Shown: positions 1 to 6,424 of the stretch, one piece after another
Numbering within the stretch: position 1 is the stretch's first letter
How the letters are laid out: each line of letters starts with the position of its first letter
NCBI GenBank assembly: GCA_045614225.1
Contig: JAZLCO010000095.1
Span: 1-14,595, forward strand
Reading direction: 5' to 3'
Length of the DNA stretch: 14,595 nucleotides
Origin: UBA9715 sp045614225
GTDB taxonomy: Bacteria; Actinomycetota; Coriobacteriia; Coriobacteriales; Eggerthellaceae
Made by a program: the position numbers and the translations under genes
Notes under the pieces: generated by a model
What the model was told of the DNA's origin: nothing
Database searches by the model: none
Seen by the model: the letters and a program-made list of their open reading frames with translations, nothing else

Positions 1-880
1 TGTCGGTCGTCAACGAGATCGGGTTCAGCGTGCCATCTGCGATGTACTCAGCACGTATGGGCTTGAAGTAGTCGGCGATCTCGTAGAGAACCTTTTCGTC
101 GAGGTCGACTTCGTAGCCGAGCTCAGTCAACGCTACGTACAGCGTCTCGGTGGCGGGCTGGGAAGTGCCGCCAGAGAATGGCGAGATGGCGGTATCGATG
201 ACATCAGCGCCTGCCTCGACGGCTTTGAGATAAGTCATGAATGCTGTGCCGGTCGTCGAGTGCGTGTGCACAACGAGCGGAAGGTCTACAGCATCTTTAA
301 TGGCCGAGCACAGGTCGTAAGCATTTGCTGGCGTCATGATGCCGGCCATGTCCTTGATGCAGATGGAGGAAACACCCATGGCAGCAAGTTCTTTCACCAT
401 CTTGACGTAAGCTTCGAGCGTATGCACGGGGCTTGTGGTGTAGGAGATTGCGCCAGATGCCATGCCGCCTTCTTCGACCGTCGTTTCGATAGCGACTTTG
501 AGATTCTCAAGGTCGTTCAACGCGTCGAAGATGCGAATGATGTCGATGCCGTTGCGAATCGATGCACGAACGAAACGCTTGACGATATCATCGGGATAAT
601 GCTTGTAGCCCAGGATGTTCTGACCACGCAAAAGCATCTGCAGCTTCGTGTTGGGCATCGCAGCGCGGAATTTACGCAAGCGCTCCCAAGGATCTTCGCC
701 GAGGAAGCGGAGGCAGACGTCGAACGTCGCGCCGCCCCAGCACTCGAGCGAGTAATAACCGGCTGCGTCGAGCTTTGACAAGATGGGCTCCATCTTGTCA
801 TACGAGAGCCTCGTGGCGATGAGGCTCTGGCTTGCATCACGCAAGACGGTTTCGGTAAAACCGACCTTCCGTTTTTCCAT
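1..880 (-). CDS. Carboxyltransferase, oxaloacetate decarboxylase alpha / pyruvate carboxylase subunit B type (partial)
   Basis: The start codon is the ATG at 880-878, with GGAGGAG at 891-885 as ribosome binding site; 293 codons are visible and the C-terminus lies beyond the left edge. The protein is the HMGL-like TIM-barrel carboxyltransferase domain. It opens with the family signature FTETVLRDASQSLIATR (residues 8-24; D15 is a metal ligand and Q18 is conserved). It has ICIKDMAG around K176, the lysine that is carboxylated in this family, and VVHTHSTTGTA with metal ligands H205 and H207. Enzymes of this family transfer CO2 between biotin and pyruvate/oxaloacetate in the cytoplasm. The missing part would decide between Na+-pumping oxaloacetate decarboxylase alpha, pyruvate carboxylase B and transcarboxylase 5S, because the second domain and any biotinyl domain are out of view. 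It is transcribed divergently from the nap operon. The family is certain; the exact enzyme is not. Confidence 0.93.
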   Translation of the reverse strand, partial: MEKRKVGFTETVLRDASQSLIATRLSYDKMEPILSKLDAAGYYSLECWGGATFDVCLRFLGEDPWERLRKFRAAMPNTKLQMLLRGQNILGYKHYPDDIVKRFVRASIRNGIDIIRIFDALNDLENLKVAIETTVEEGGMASGAISYTTSPVHTLEAYVKMVKELAAMGVSSICIKDMAGIMTPANAYDLCSAIKDAVDLPLVVHTHSTTGTAFMTYLKAVEAGADVIDTAISPFSGGTSQPATETLYVALTELGYEVDLDEKVLYEIADYFKPIRAEYIADGTLNPISLTTD

Positions 881-920
881 AGTGCTCCTCCGAATTGAAA
901 CCATTAGAACTAACTCCTAA

Positions 921-949
921 ATAATAGACCTAACTGGGGGTTCTGTTAA
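921..949 (-). promoter_or_regulatory. Promoter of the carboxyltransferase gene
   Basis: Read on the minus strand, TTAACA (949-944, five of six matches to the -35 consensus) is separated by 17 bases from TATTAT (926-921). This is a good sigma-70-type promoter whose expected start lies about 30-40 bases before the ATG at 880. The -35 box is embedded in a perfect 12-base palindrome. Sequence inference only. Confidence 0.65.
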
Positions 950-953
950 CAGA
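942..953. promoter_or_regulatory. Perfect palindrome over the -35 box, candidate operator
   Basis: TCTGTTAACAGA is a perfect 12-base palindrome that covers the -35 box of the leftward promoter. A dimeric regulator bound here would be expected to block that promoter. The binding protein is unknown and no regulator gene is present in the window. Confidence 0.4.
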
Positions 954-1003
954 TTGATGACAAATAATGGGACGAGCGGCAAAGGAGAAAGGTAACTTGT
1001 CGC

Positions 1004-1019
1004 CATTTCTGTAGAAATG
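1004..1019. promoter_or_regulatory. 16-base dyad just upstream of the nap promoter
   Basis: CATTTCT and AGAAATG form perfect 7-base arms around a 2-base centre. The dyad ends 5 bases before the TTGACA box of the nap promoter, a position typical of an activator site. It shares the half-site core TTCTGT with the palindrome at 942-953, so one regulator might bind both. It does not match the FNR consensus as I know it. Confidence 0.4.
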
Positions 1020-1024
1020 TCCTT

Positions 1025-1052
1025 TTGACAAATGGTTAATTGTCTTTAAATA
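1025..1052 (+). promoter_or_regulatory. Promoter of the nap operon
   Basis: A perfect TTGACA (1025-1030) is followed after 16 bases by TAAATA (1047-1052), a mediocre -10. A strong -35 with a weak -10 and an adjacent dyad would fit a regulated promoter. The predicted transcript has a leader of roughly 90 bases before the chosen start at 1154. Confidence 0.5.
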
Positions 1053-1153
1053 CCAGGTCAAAGGAAAAAATGAGCAAAGTTCGTTATATAAATCATTGCG
1101 CGCATAAGGTATCCTTTTTTATAACTGTCCAATACGTTGGAGGTAAGGGGGGG

Positions 1154-1894
1154 ATGGCCATGAGCGAGGAAGAGAAGGACGCTCTGACCAACCAAGAAGC
1201 TGCCGAGGGGGCGGCCGATGCAAAGAAGCCTGCATCGAAGATAAAAGGGTTCAGCAAGAAAAAGAAAATTCTGGTAGGAGTCTTGGCGCTAATTGTCGTA
1301 ATTGGTGTCGGTTTCTGGTCGTGGCATGAGACTCCCGAGTTCTGCGTATCCATATGCCATAAACCGATGGACTCCAAGTATCTCGATACGCTCTACGCCA
1401 ATCCGTATGAACCAACGGTCGATAAATGGGGCAACGACGTCGAATATGCTGGGGCAATGCTCGCTAGCATCCACGGAAACATGGGCAAGCGTTGCATGGC
1501 TTGTCATGAGCCCGCTATTGAAGAGCAGGTAACCGAGGGCCTCGAATGGATCGCTGGAAACTACATGAACCCGCTGTCCGAGCGCGACCTTGCACGACTC
1601 GTGTTCTACCGCCACGCGGGCGAGACCGAATTCTGCTTGAATGCAGGCTGCCACAACATTACTAAGAGTGGTTTGACAGAACTCACCGCAAACATGTCGC
1701 GTAACCCGCATTCTTGGCATCACAGCGAGTATACGTGCAGCGATTGCCACAAAGCGCATCGAGCTTCGGTCATGATCTGCACGCAGTGCCACGAAGATGT
1801 CGAGTATCCAATGGGATGGCTGTCATATGAAGAGGCGACAAACCTCGGAACACAGTACATGTCTTGGAACGAAGAGCAATTCCTCTACTCGTAG
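1154..1894 (+). CDS. NapC/NirT-like membrane-anchored multihaem c-type cytochrome
   Basis: This 246-residue protein has a charged N-terminus, one membrane helix (about 39-56) after KKKK, and an extracytoplasmic haem domain. By position in the operon it should take electrons from membrane quinol and pass them towards NapA. Five candidate haem sites are seen: C64-C68-H69 (CX3CH), C114-C117-H118 (CXXCH), C161-C166-H167 (CX4CH), C195-C198-H199 and C209-C212-H213 (both CXXCH). Two of the five therefore have non-standard spacing. I chose the ATG at 1154 because GGAGGT (1139-1144) lies 9 bases upstream. ATG 1160 is also possible, as is an in-frame ATG at 1070 (with AAAGGA just before it), which would add 28 residues. 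napG follows 18 bases after the stop. It could equally be described as an NrfH-like or generic tetra/pentahaem quinol dehydrogenase. Confidence 0.85.
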   Translation: MAMSEEEKDALTNQEAAEGAADAKKPASKIKGFSKKKKILVGVLALIVVIGVGFWSWHETPEFCVSICHKPMDSKYLDTLYANPYEPTVDKWGNDVEYAGAMLASIHGNMGKRCMACHEPAIEEQVTEGLEWIAGNYMNPLSERDLARLVFYRHAGETEFCLNAGCHNITKSGLTELTANMSRNPHSWHHSEYTCSDCHKAHRASVMICTQCHEDVEYPMGWLSYEEATNLGTQYMSWNEEQFLYS

Positions 1895-1912
1895 AACGAC
1901 AGGGCTGAATAC

Positions 1913-2527
1913 GTGAGTGCTGGAAAGTACATAGCGGGCATCGCAGCCGCCCTGGTTGCAGTTGAAGCGGCTGGATCTGTTATGGCCGGATCGTCTTCCG
2001 AGTTGCTCAGGCCTCCAGGGATTCAATCCGAGGCCGATTTCATGGCGCGTTGCATTAAGTGTGGAAAGTGCATTGAGGCATGTCCATACGCAGCGTTACA
2101 TGTTGCGGGTCCGCTGGAAGGCTCGGCTGCCGGCACGCCTTGCATCGATGCACGCGAACAAGCTTGCAGGCTTTGCGCTGACTTCCCTTGTGTTGCTGCA
2201 TGTCCGACAGATGCGCTGCGCGATGTCAATAAGCGAAGCGATCCGCATATGGGCTATGCGCGCATCGACGAGGAAGTATGCATTGCCTACAAAGGCTATC
2301 GTTGCGAAGTGTGCTACCGCGTTTGCCCGCTGATTGACGAGGCCATCACGCTAGACTTCCAGTCTATGGAGCGCGATGACATCCATACCAAGTTCATTCC
2401 AACCATCAGCAAGCAAGATTGCACTGGATGCGGTTTATGCGTAGAGCGATGCGCGGTCAGTGAGCCGTATGTTCCGATTCGCATCGTCACGCTGGCAGAA
2501 CAGGCAAAAGAACAAACTCGAGGTTAA
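1913..2527 (+). CDS. napG: NapG-type ferredoxin with four [4Fe-4S] clusters
   Basis: This 204-residue iron-sulfur protein belongs to the NapG/MauM family, which with NapH moves electrons from quinol towards NapA. Cysteines fall in four groups: C47/50/53/57, C85/88/93/97, C123 with C131/134/138, and C170/173/176/180, the layout expected for NapG. Residues 6-25 form a hydrophobic stretch. However, no twin-arginine motif precedes it, whereas NapG proteins normally carry a Tat signal and are some 25 residues longer. The start is GTG at 1913 with only a weak AGGG upstream. It cannot be extended, because the stop of the preceding gene (1892-1894) is in the same frame with no earlier start. The gene sits between the cytochrome and napA. 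It could be membrane-tethered, exported as a complex, or cytoplasmic-facing; the sequence does not say. Confidence 0.9.
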   Translation: MSAGKYIAGIAAALVAVEAAGSVMAGSSSELLRPPGIQSEADFMARCIKCGKCIEACPYAALHVAGPLEGSAAGTPCIDAREQACRLCADFPCVAACPTDALRDVNKRSDPHMGYARIDEEVCIAYKGYRCEVCYRVCPLIDEAITLDFQSMERDDIHTKFIPTISKQDCTGCGLCVERCAVSEPYVPIRIVTLAEQAKEQTRG

Positions 2528-2536
2528 ACGATCAAA

Positions 2537-2562
2537 ACGGCACCACAAGGGGGCGGTGCCGT
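2537..2562 (+). repeat. Hairpin between napG and napA
   Basis: ACGGCACC (2537-2544) pairs perfectly with GGTGCCGT (2555-2562) around a 10-base loop, 10 bases after the napG stop. No T-run follows, so it is not an ordinary terminator. It could protect or mark the end of a processed napA mRNA, or partly attenuate transcription. The napA ribosome binding site (GAAAGG, 2569-2574) lies outside the stem. Confidence 0.55.
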
Positions 2563-2584
2563 GGAAAAGAAAGGTTAACGGACA

Positions 2585-5143
2585 ATGAGCATGGACATCA
2601 CAAGGCGAAACTTCGTCAAGTCGACCGCCATTGCCATGGCCACGGCTGCAGCCGCGGGCTCCGTTGCGGGGATGGTAGGCTGCGCCCCGCGAGTAAACGA
2701 ACCCATCAACGGTGATTCGACGACGAAAACGCTCGCGGTATGCCGCTTCTGCGGTTGCGGGTGTGGCGTCATAGTCGAGGTTCGCAACAACAAGGTTGTC
2801 AGCGTTTACGGCGACCCTGAGAACGATTCGAACCGCGGTCTCAACTGCGTCAAGGGCTATTACCTCAGCAAGATTCTTTATGCAGAGGATCGTTTGACGA
2901 AACCGCTCATTCGCGAAGACAACTCATTGAAGGGGACTGATGAGGGCTTCCGAGAGGCCACATGGACTGAGGCGCTTGATTTGGTTGCCCAGCATCTTCG
3001 CGACACGTGGAAGACCGACAAGAGCCGTCTGGCGTTCTGGGGTTCTGGTCAGCAGCCCATCGTCGAGGGCTATGCACAAGCCAAGTTCTGGAAGGCCGGA
3101 TTGCTCTCCAACAACATCGACCCGAATGCGCGCTTATGCATGGCAAGTGCCGTTGTTGGTTTCATGAACGTTTTTCAGACCGACGAGCCGGCTGGCTGCT
3201 ATGCCGATATTGACGATGCCGACGTTTTCATCACCTGGGGCGCCAACATGGCTGAGGCGCATCCGATGTTGTACTCGCGTGTCATGACGCGCAAGATAAG
3301 CAACCCCGATGTGAAACATTACGATGTTACGACGCTCGGCACGCGCACGTCTGCCACTGCCGACAAGGTAATAATGTTTGGAAACAATGGCGACCTCGCC
3401 ATTACGAATTGCATTGCTCATTACCTTATCGAGAATGAAACCTATGACAAGCAGTTCGTCGAGGATCACCTGCAGTTCAAGTCTGGTACTGAGAACATCG
3501 GAAATGCTTACGAAGACGGCTACGACAAATCTGAAATCGGGCAAGCCGTTGACGCTACGCAGTCAATCACGTTCGAAGAATATGCTGAGCGCTTGAAGCC
3601 ATATACCTACGAATATGCTTCTCAGATATCCGGTGCATCGGTCGAGGACATCCAAGAGCTCTATGAGCTTTTCGCCAATCCCAATATCAAGATCACGTCG
3701 TTCTGGACGATGGGTGTTAACCAGCACAATCGCGGTACATGGGTGAATCACAACCTTCACAACATACACTTGCTTTCGGGGCATTACTGCAAGCCTGGTG
3801 ACGGCGGCTTCTCGCTGACGGGTCAGCCTTCGGCATGTGGTACCGCTCGCGAGGTTGGCACCTTCTGCCATCGCCTGCCAGCCGACTTGGTTGTTGCAAA
3901 CGAAGCACATCGTCGCTTCTCGGAGGCCGTTTGGAATCTTCCCGAGGGCTATCTTGATGAAATCAAGACTCCTGGTTTCCATACGACGAAGATCTTCCGT
4001 GAGCTGTCGAATGGCAACATCGACTTCCTGTGGACTGCGCACAACAACTGGGCCCAGTCGATGAGCAACCTTACGCGTTTCCTTGGCCGCGGTGCCGAAG
4101 ACAAGCGCGGTATCTTTGACGCGTTCATCGTTGTCAGCGAGGTCTACCCGACGATCTCGACAAAATATGCGAATGTAGTGCTGCCTGCTGCCATGTGGGT
4201 CGAACGTGAAGGTCAGTTCGGCAACGGTGAACGTCGTACGGCTGTTTTCGAGAAGGCTGTTGATCCGCCCGGAGATGCCATGTGGGATCTCTGGATGCTC
4301 ATGGAAATCGCCAAGCGAGTGCTTAACGGTGAAACGATCGACGGCGAAGACGCATTCGACCGCCTGTTCGGCCAGTGGTACGACAAGGATGCTGGCGAGT
4401 TCAAGTTCGGTACCCAGCGCGAGGTGTGCTCGAGCATCTGGGAGGAGTATCGCACGTTCAGCAATCCGACTCTCAACGAGCGCGCTGCTGCAATTAATAC
4501 CGAGAAGAAGCTTAAGATGGAGGGCAAACAGCTCGCTCCTTACGAGGAGTACATCTACAACCATGGCATGACCTGGCCGGTCCGTGAAGTTGATGGCAAG
4601 TGGTTGCCTACGAAGTGGCGCTTCTCGTACGGCCCACAAGAAGAAGGCTACGACCAAATCGGTATCGAGATGTACGGTGACAAGGGCTTGAGAAAAGACA
4701 TCAGCTTCTACAAGTCTGCTGATCATCGTCCATCTGTCGTGTTCCGTCCGTGGGAGCCGCCAGCCGAGATTCCTGACGACGAATATCCATTTGTGTTGTG
4801 CACGGGTCGTTTGCTCGAACACTGGCATACTGGCTCGATGACAAGGCGTGTGCCCGCGCTCAACACTGCGCTTCCCGAAGCGTTGCTTGACATGAACGCA
4901 GCCGACATGGAGGAGCTGGGCATTAAAGACGGCGATCGCGTCAAGGTCATAAGCCGCTGGGGCGAATGCGAGATTACCGCTTCGAGCGCAGGCCGCACGA
5001 AACCGCGTGAGAAGTATCTGTTTGCTCCCTTCTTTGCTGAGGAGACGCTTATCAACCTCGTGCAACAGGAGATGTATTGCCCGCTTTCGAAGGAGCCTGA
5101 CTACAAGAAGACCTGTGTGCGCATCGAGAAGGTTGGAGCGTAG
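2585..5143 (+). CDS. napA: Periplasmic-type nitrate reductase catalytic subunit NapA
   Basis: This 852-residue molybdopterin oxidoreductase would reduce nitrate to nitrite outside the membrane. A Tat signal is visible (TRRNFVK, RR at 7-8) with a hydrophobic run to about residue 32. C33 follows in AGMVGC, a plausible but imperfect lipobox, which suggests a Tat-exported lipoprotein. The [4Fe-4S] site is C53, C56, C60 and C88, followed by the conserved K90. The molybdenum ligand is C185 in NARLCMASAVVGF, the NapA-type cysteine. Other NapA signatures are SLTGQPSACGTAREVGTF and CTGRLLEHWHTGSMTRR. Length is close to proteobacterial NapA. Cysteine rather than Asp or Ser ligation, the Tat signal and the neighbouring napD, napG and napH argue against formate dehydrogenase or NarG. 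Start ATG 2585 has GAAAGG about 10 bases upstream. napD begins 6 bases after the stop, so the two are probably translationally coupled. Confidence 0.97.
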   Translation: MSMDITRRNFVKSTAIAMATAAAAGSVAGMVGCAPRVNEPINGDSTTKTLAVCRFCGCGCGVIVEVRNNKVVSVYGDPENDSNRGLNCVKGYYLSKILYAEDRLTKPLIREDNSLKGTDEGFREATWTEALDLVAQHLRDTWKTDKSRLAFWGSGQQPIVEGYAQAKFWKAGLLSNNIDPNARLCMASAVVGFMNVFQTDEPAGCYADIDDADVFITWGANMAEAHPMLYSRVMTRKISNPDVKHYDVTTLGTRTSATADKVIMFGNNGDLAITNCIAHYLIENETYDKQFVEDHLQFKSGTENIGNAYEDGYDKSEIGQAVDATQSITFEEYAERLKPYTYEYASQISGASVEDIQELYELFANPNIKITSFWTMGVNQHNRGTWVNHNLHNIHLLSGHYCKPGDGGFSLTGQPSACGTAREVGTFCHRLPADLVVANEAHRRFSEAVWNLPEGYLDEIKTPGFHTTKIFRELSNGNIDFLWTAHNNWAQSMSNLTRFLGRGAEDKRGIFDAFIVVSEVYPTISTKYANVVLPAAMWVEREGQFGNGERRTAVFEKAVDPPGDAMWDLWMLMEIAKRVLNGETIDGEDAFDRLFGQWYDKDAGEFKFGTQREVCSSIWEEYRTFSNPTLNERAAAINTEKKLKMEGKQLAPYEEYIYNHGMTWPVREVDGKWLPTKWRFSYGPQEEGYDQIGIEMYGDKGLRKDISFYKSADHRPSVVFRPWEPPAEIPDDEYPFVLCTGRLLEHWHTGSMTRRVPALNTALPEALLDMNAADMEELGIKDGDRVKVISRWGECEITASSAGRTKPREKYLFAPFFAEETLINLVQQEMYCPLSKEPDYKKTCVRIEKVGA

Positions 5144-5149
5144 GCTGCT

Positions 5150-5404
5150 GTGGTCATCTCGAGTCTTGTTGTAGAGACGATTCCTGAATACACCGAGGCC
5201 GTGGCGGCAAAGCTGCCCGGCCTCGACGGCGTCGAAGTTCATGGGGTTGAGGGTTGCAAAATCGTCATAACGATTGAGCGTCCGACCGTCGACGAATCGC
5301 ACGACACTGCAAACGAGATCTCGTTTTGGGAAGGCGTGTTGATCGTGAATCTGATCTACCTGAATTTCGAAGATGACGAGACGATTTATCCTGACGGCGT
5401 GTAA
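5150..5404 (+). CDS. napD: NapA maturation chaperone NapD
   Basis: This 84-residue cytoplasmic protein is of the NapD family. These ferredoxin-fold chaperones bind the NapA Tat signal and hold back export until the molybdenum cofactor is loaded. Features typical of the family are the N-terminal strand VISSLVVETIP, the central GVEVHGVEGCKIVITIE, and the C-terminal segment IVNLIYLNFED. The start is GTG at 5150 with GGAG at 5135-5138 inside the end of napA. The tight spacing suggests coupled translation, which suits a chaperone and its client. Its stop codon shares a base with the first base of a long perfect hairpin. The assignment rests on both sequence and the position next to napA. Confidence 0.9.
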   Translation: MVISSLVVETIPEYTEAVAAKLPGLDGVEVHGVEGCKIVITIERPTVDESHDTANEISFWEGVLIVNLIYLNFEDDETIYPDGV

Positions 5405-5434
5405 TGAGTCATTGGGATAGTCCCAATGACTCAT
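5404..5434 (+). repeat. Perfect 14-bp hairpin between napD and napH
   Basis: Positions 5404-5417 pair without mismatch with 5421-5434 around the 3-base loop TAG. No T-run follows. It begins at the last base of the napD stop codon and ends 26 bases before napH. Candidate roles are transcript processing or stabilisation, partial termination that lowers napH relative to napA, or a protein-binding dyad. Its core GGGATAGTCCC resembles the cores of the hairpins at 7141-7152 and 13264-13297. Confidence 0.7.
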
Positions 5435-5460
5435 AAGCAAGGAAGCACTGGATTAGATAT

Positions 5461-6315
5461 ATGGAAGAAAAGAAGAAGTCTTTCCCGTTCACAATAGTGC
5501 GTCATATCGTGCAAGTAATCGTGCTTGCCGTTTTTCTGGCGCCAGTATTTTTAGCGGGGTGGAACTTGTTCGGCGGTACCGTCGGTGGCGACAACGCGAT
5601 GGGCACGCCGGCCGACGTCTTCTTCTACGGATCGCTCTCGTCGAGCAGCATTTTCGGCATCAACCTCCTCGATCCATTTGCATTTCTCCAATACGTGGTG
5701 GCATCGAAATCGATCGCACTTGATTCCTTGTTGGCCGTGCTTCTCGTGCTGGTTTTCTACGGTTTGATTCGTGGCCGCGTGTTCTGCGGTTGGACGTGTC
5801 CGGTCAACTTGCTGCTCGAGATAATCGATTGGATTCGCTTGAAGTTGAACCTCAAGGTCGAGGAACGAGTGCTTCCGCGCCATGCAAAGGTCTATGTTGC
5901 TGCCGGAGTGCTTGTATTGTCATTGCTTTTGAGCTTTCCGGTATTCGAGGCGCTTTCTCCCATCAGCTTCATAAACAAAGGTCTCATCTTCGGAAGCCTT
6001 GTTGGCGGCGTGACTCTTCTAGCTGTGATTCTTGTCGAGCTCTTCTGGGGCCATCGCGTTTGGTGCCGCGCTCTTTGTCCCTTGGGTGGTTTCTACGAGG
6101 TCGTTGGCAAGGTCGGCTTGCTCAACGTTGCCATTGATAACGAGACGTGCATCGGTTGCAATAAATGCAAGAAGGCTTGTCTTTGCGACCCGGAGATTCT
6201 CGATGCTCCTGTAGCCGGAGAAGACGTAATCGTACGAGCCGGCGACTGCATGCTGTGCGGCAAATGCATCGAGGCGTGTCCTGTTAAAGCTCTTTCCATA
6301 AAAATCGGGCGTTAA
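5461..6315 (+). CDS. napH: NapH-type quinol dehydrogenase membrane component
   Basis: This 284-residue integral membrane iron-sulfur protein would oxidise quinol together with NapG and feed nitrate reduction. Four hydrophobic helices are seen at about 11-33, 88-105, 144-163 and 175-195. The two CXXXCP motifs diagnostic of the NapH/CcoG-like family are CGWTCPV (C109/C113) and CRALCPLG (C202/C206). The C-terminal cytoplasmic part carries two [4Fe-4S] sites: C230/233/236/240, and C263/266/269/273 in CMLCGKCIEACP. The start ATG 5461 has only weak candidate ribosome binding sites (AAGGAAG at 5439-5445, spaced 15), so its translation may be modest. It is the last recognisable nap gene. NapH is preferred over the related CcoG (RdxA) because of its length, the C-terminal ferredoxin arrangement and the operon. 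Confidence 0.93.
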   Translation: MEEKKKSFPFTIVRHIVQVIVLAVFLAPVFLAGWNLFGGTVGGDNAMGTPADVFFYGSLSSSSIFGINLLDPFAFLQYVVASKSIALDSLLAVLLVLVFYGLIRGRVFCGWTCPVNLLLEIIDWIRLKLNLKVEERVLPRHAKVYVAAGVLVLSLLLSFPVFEALSPISFINKGLIFGSLVGGVTLLAVILVELFWGHRVWCRALCPLGGFYEVVGKVGLLNVAIDNETCIGCNKCKKACLCDPEILDAPVAGEDVIVRAGDCMLCGKCIEACPVKALSIKIGR

Positions 6316-6354
6316 TACGCTACTATATCCTTCTGCACATTCAAGCCATGCACG

Positions 6355-6389
6355 AATGGCACATTGCTCCCAGGGAAGTTTGTGCCATT
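6355..6389. repeat. Inverted repeat between napH and the next gene
   Basis: AATGGCACA (6355-6363) pairs perfectly with TGTGCCATT (6381-6389) around 17 bases. The following bases ATTGAATCTT are only moderately T-rich. It could be a weak terminator ending the nap transcript, or an operator in front of the gene at 6425. No convincing promoter was found in the 109-base gap, so read-through from nap is possible. Confidence 0.4.
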
Positions 6390-6424
6390 ATTGAATCTTC
6401 GAGAATTGGGAATGGAGGTGCAAA

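Noticed and set aside
260..778. 172-codon plus-strand open frame at the left end
   Set aside because: It is antisense to the carboxyltransferase, whose catalytic motifs lie on the minus strand in the same interval.
954..967. Possible FNR/CRP-like box, TTGAT then AATAA
   Set aside because: Only the left half-site fits the FNR consensus; the right half matches three of five bases. It is also badly placed relative to the nap promoter.
997..1014. Five-codon open frame starting TTG after AAAGGAG, before the nap promoter
   Set aside because: It lies upstream of the best promoter, ends at once, and shows no attenuator structure.
1070..1153. Separate leader peptide before the NapC-like gene
   Set aside because: The frame has no stop before 1154 and is continuous with the cytochrome gene, so it can only be an N-terminal extension or an untranslated leader.
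3563..5440. 625-codon open frame on the minus strand over napA and napD
   Set aside because: Its codons are exactly in register with napA. It is open because TTA, CTA and TCA codons are rare in the sense gene. The product resembles no protein and the sense gene is certain.
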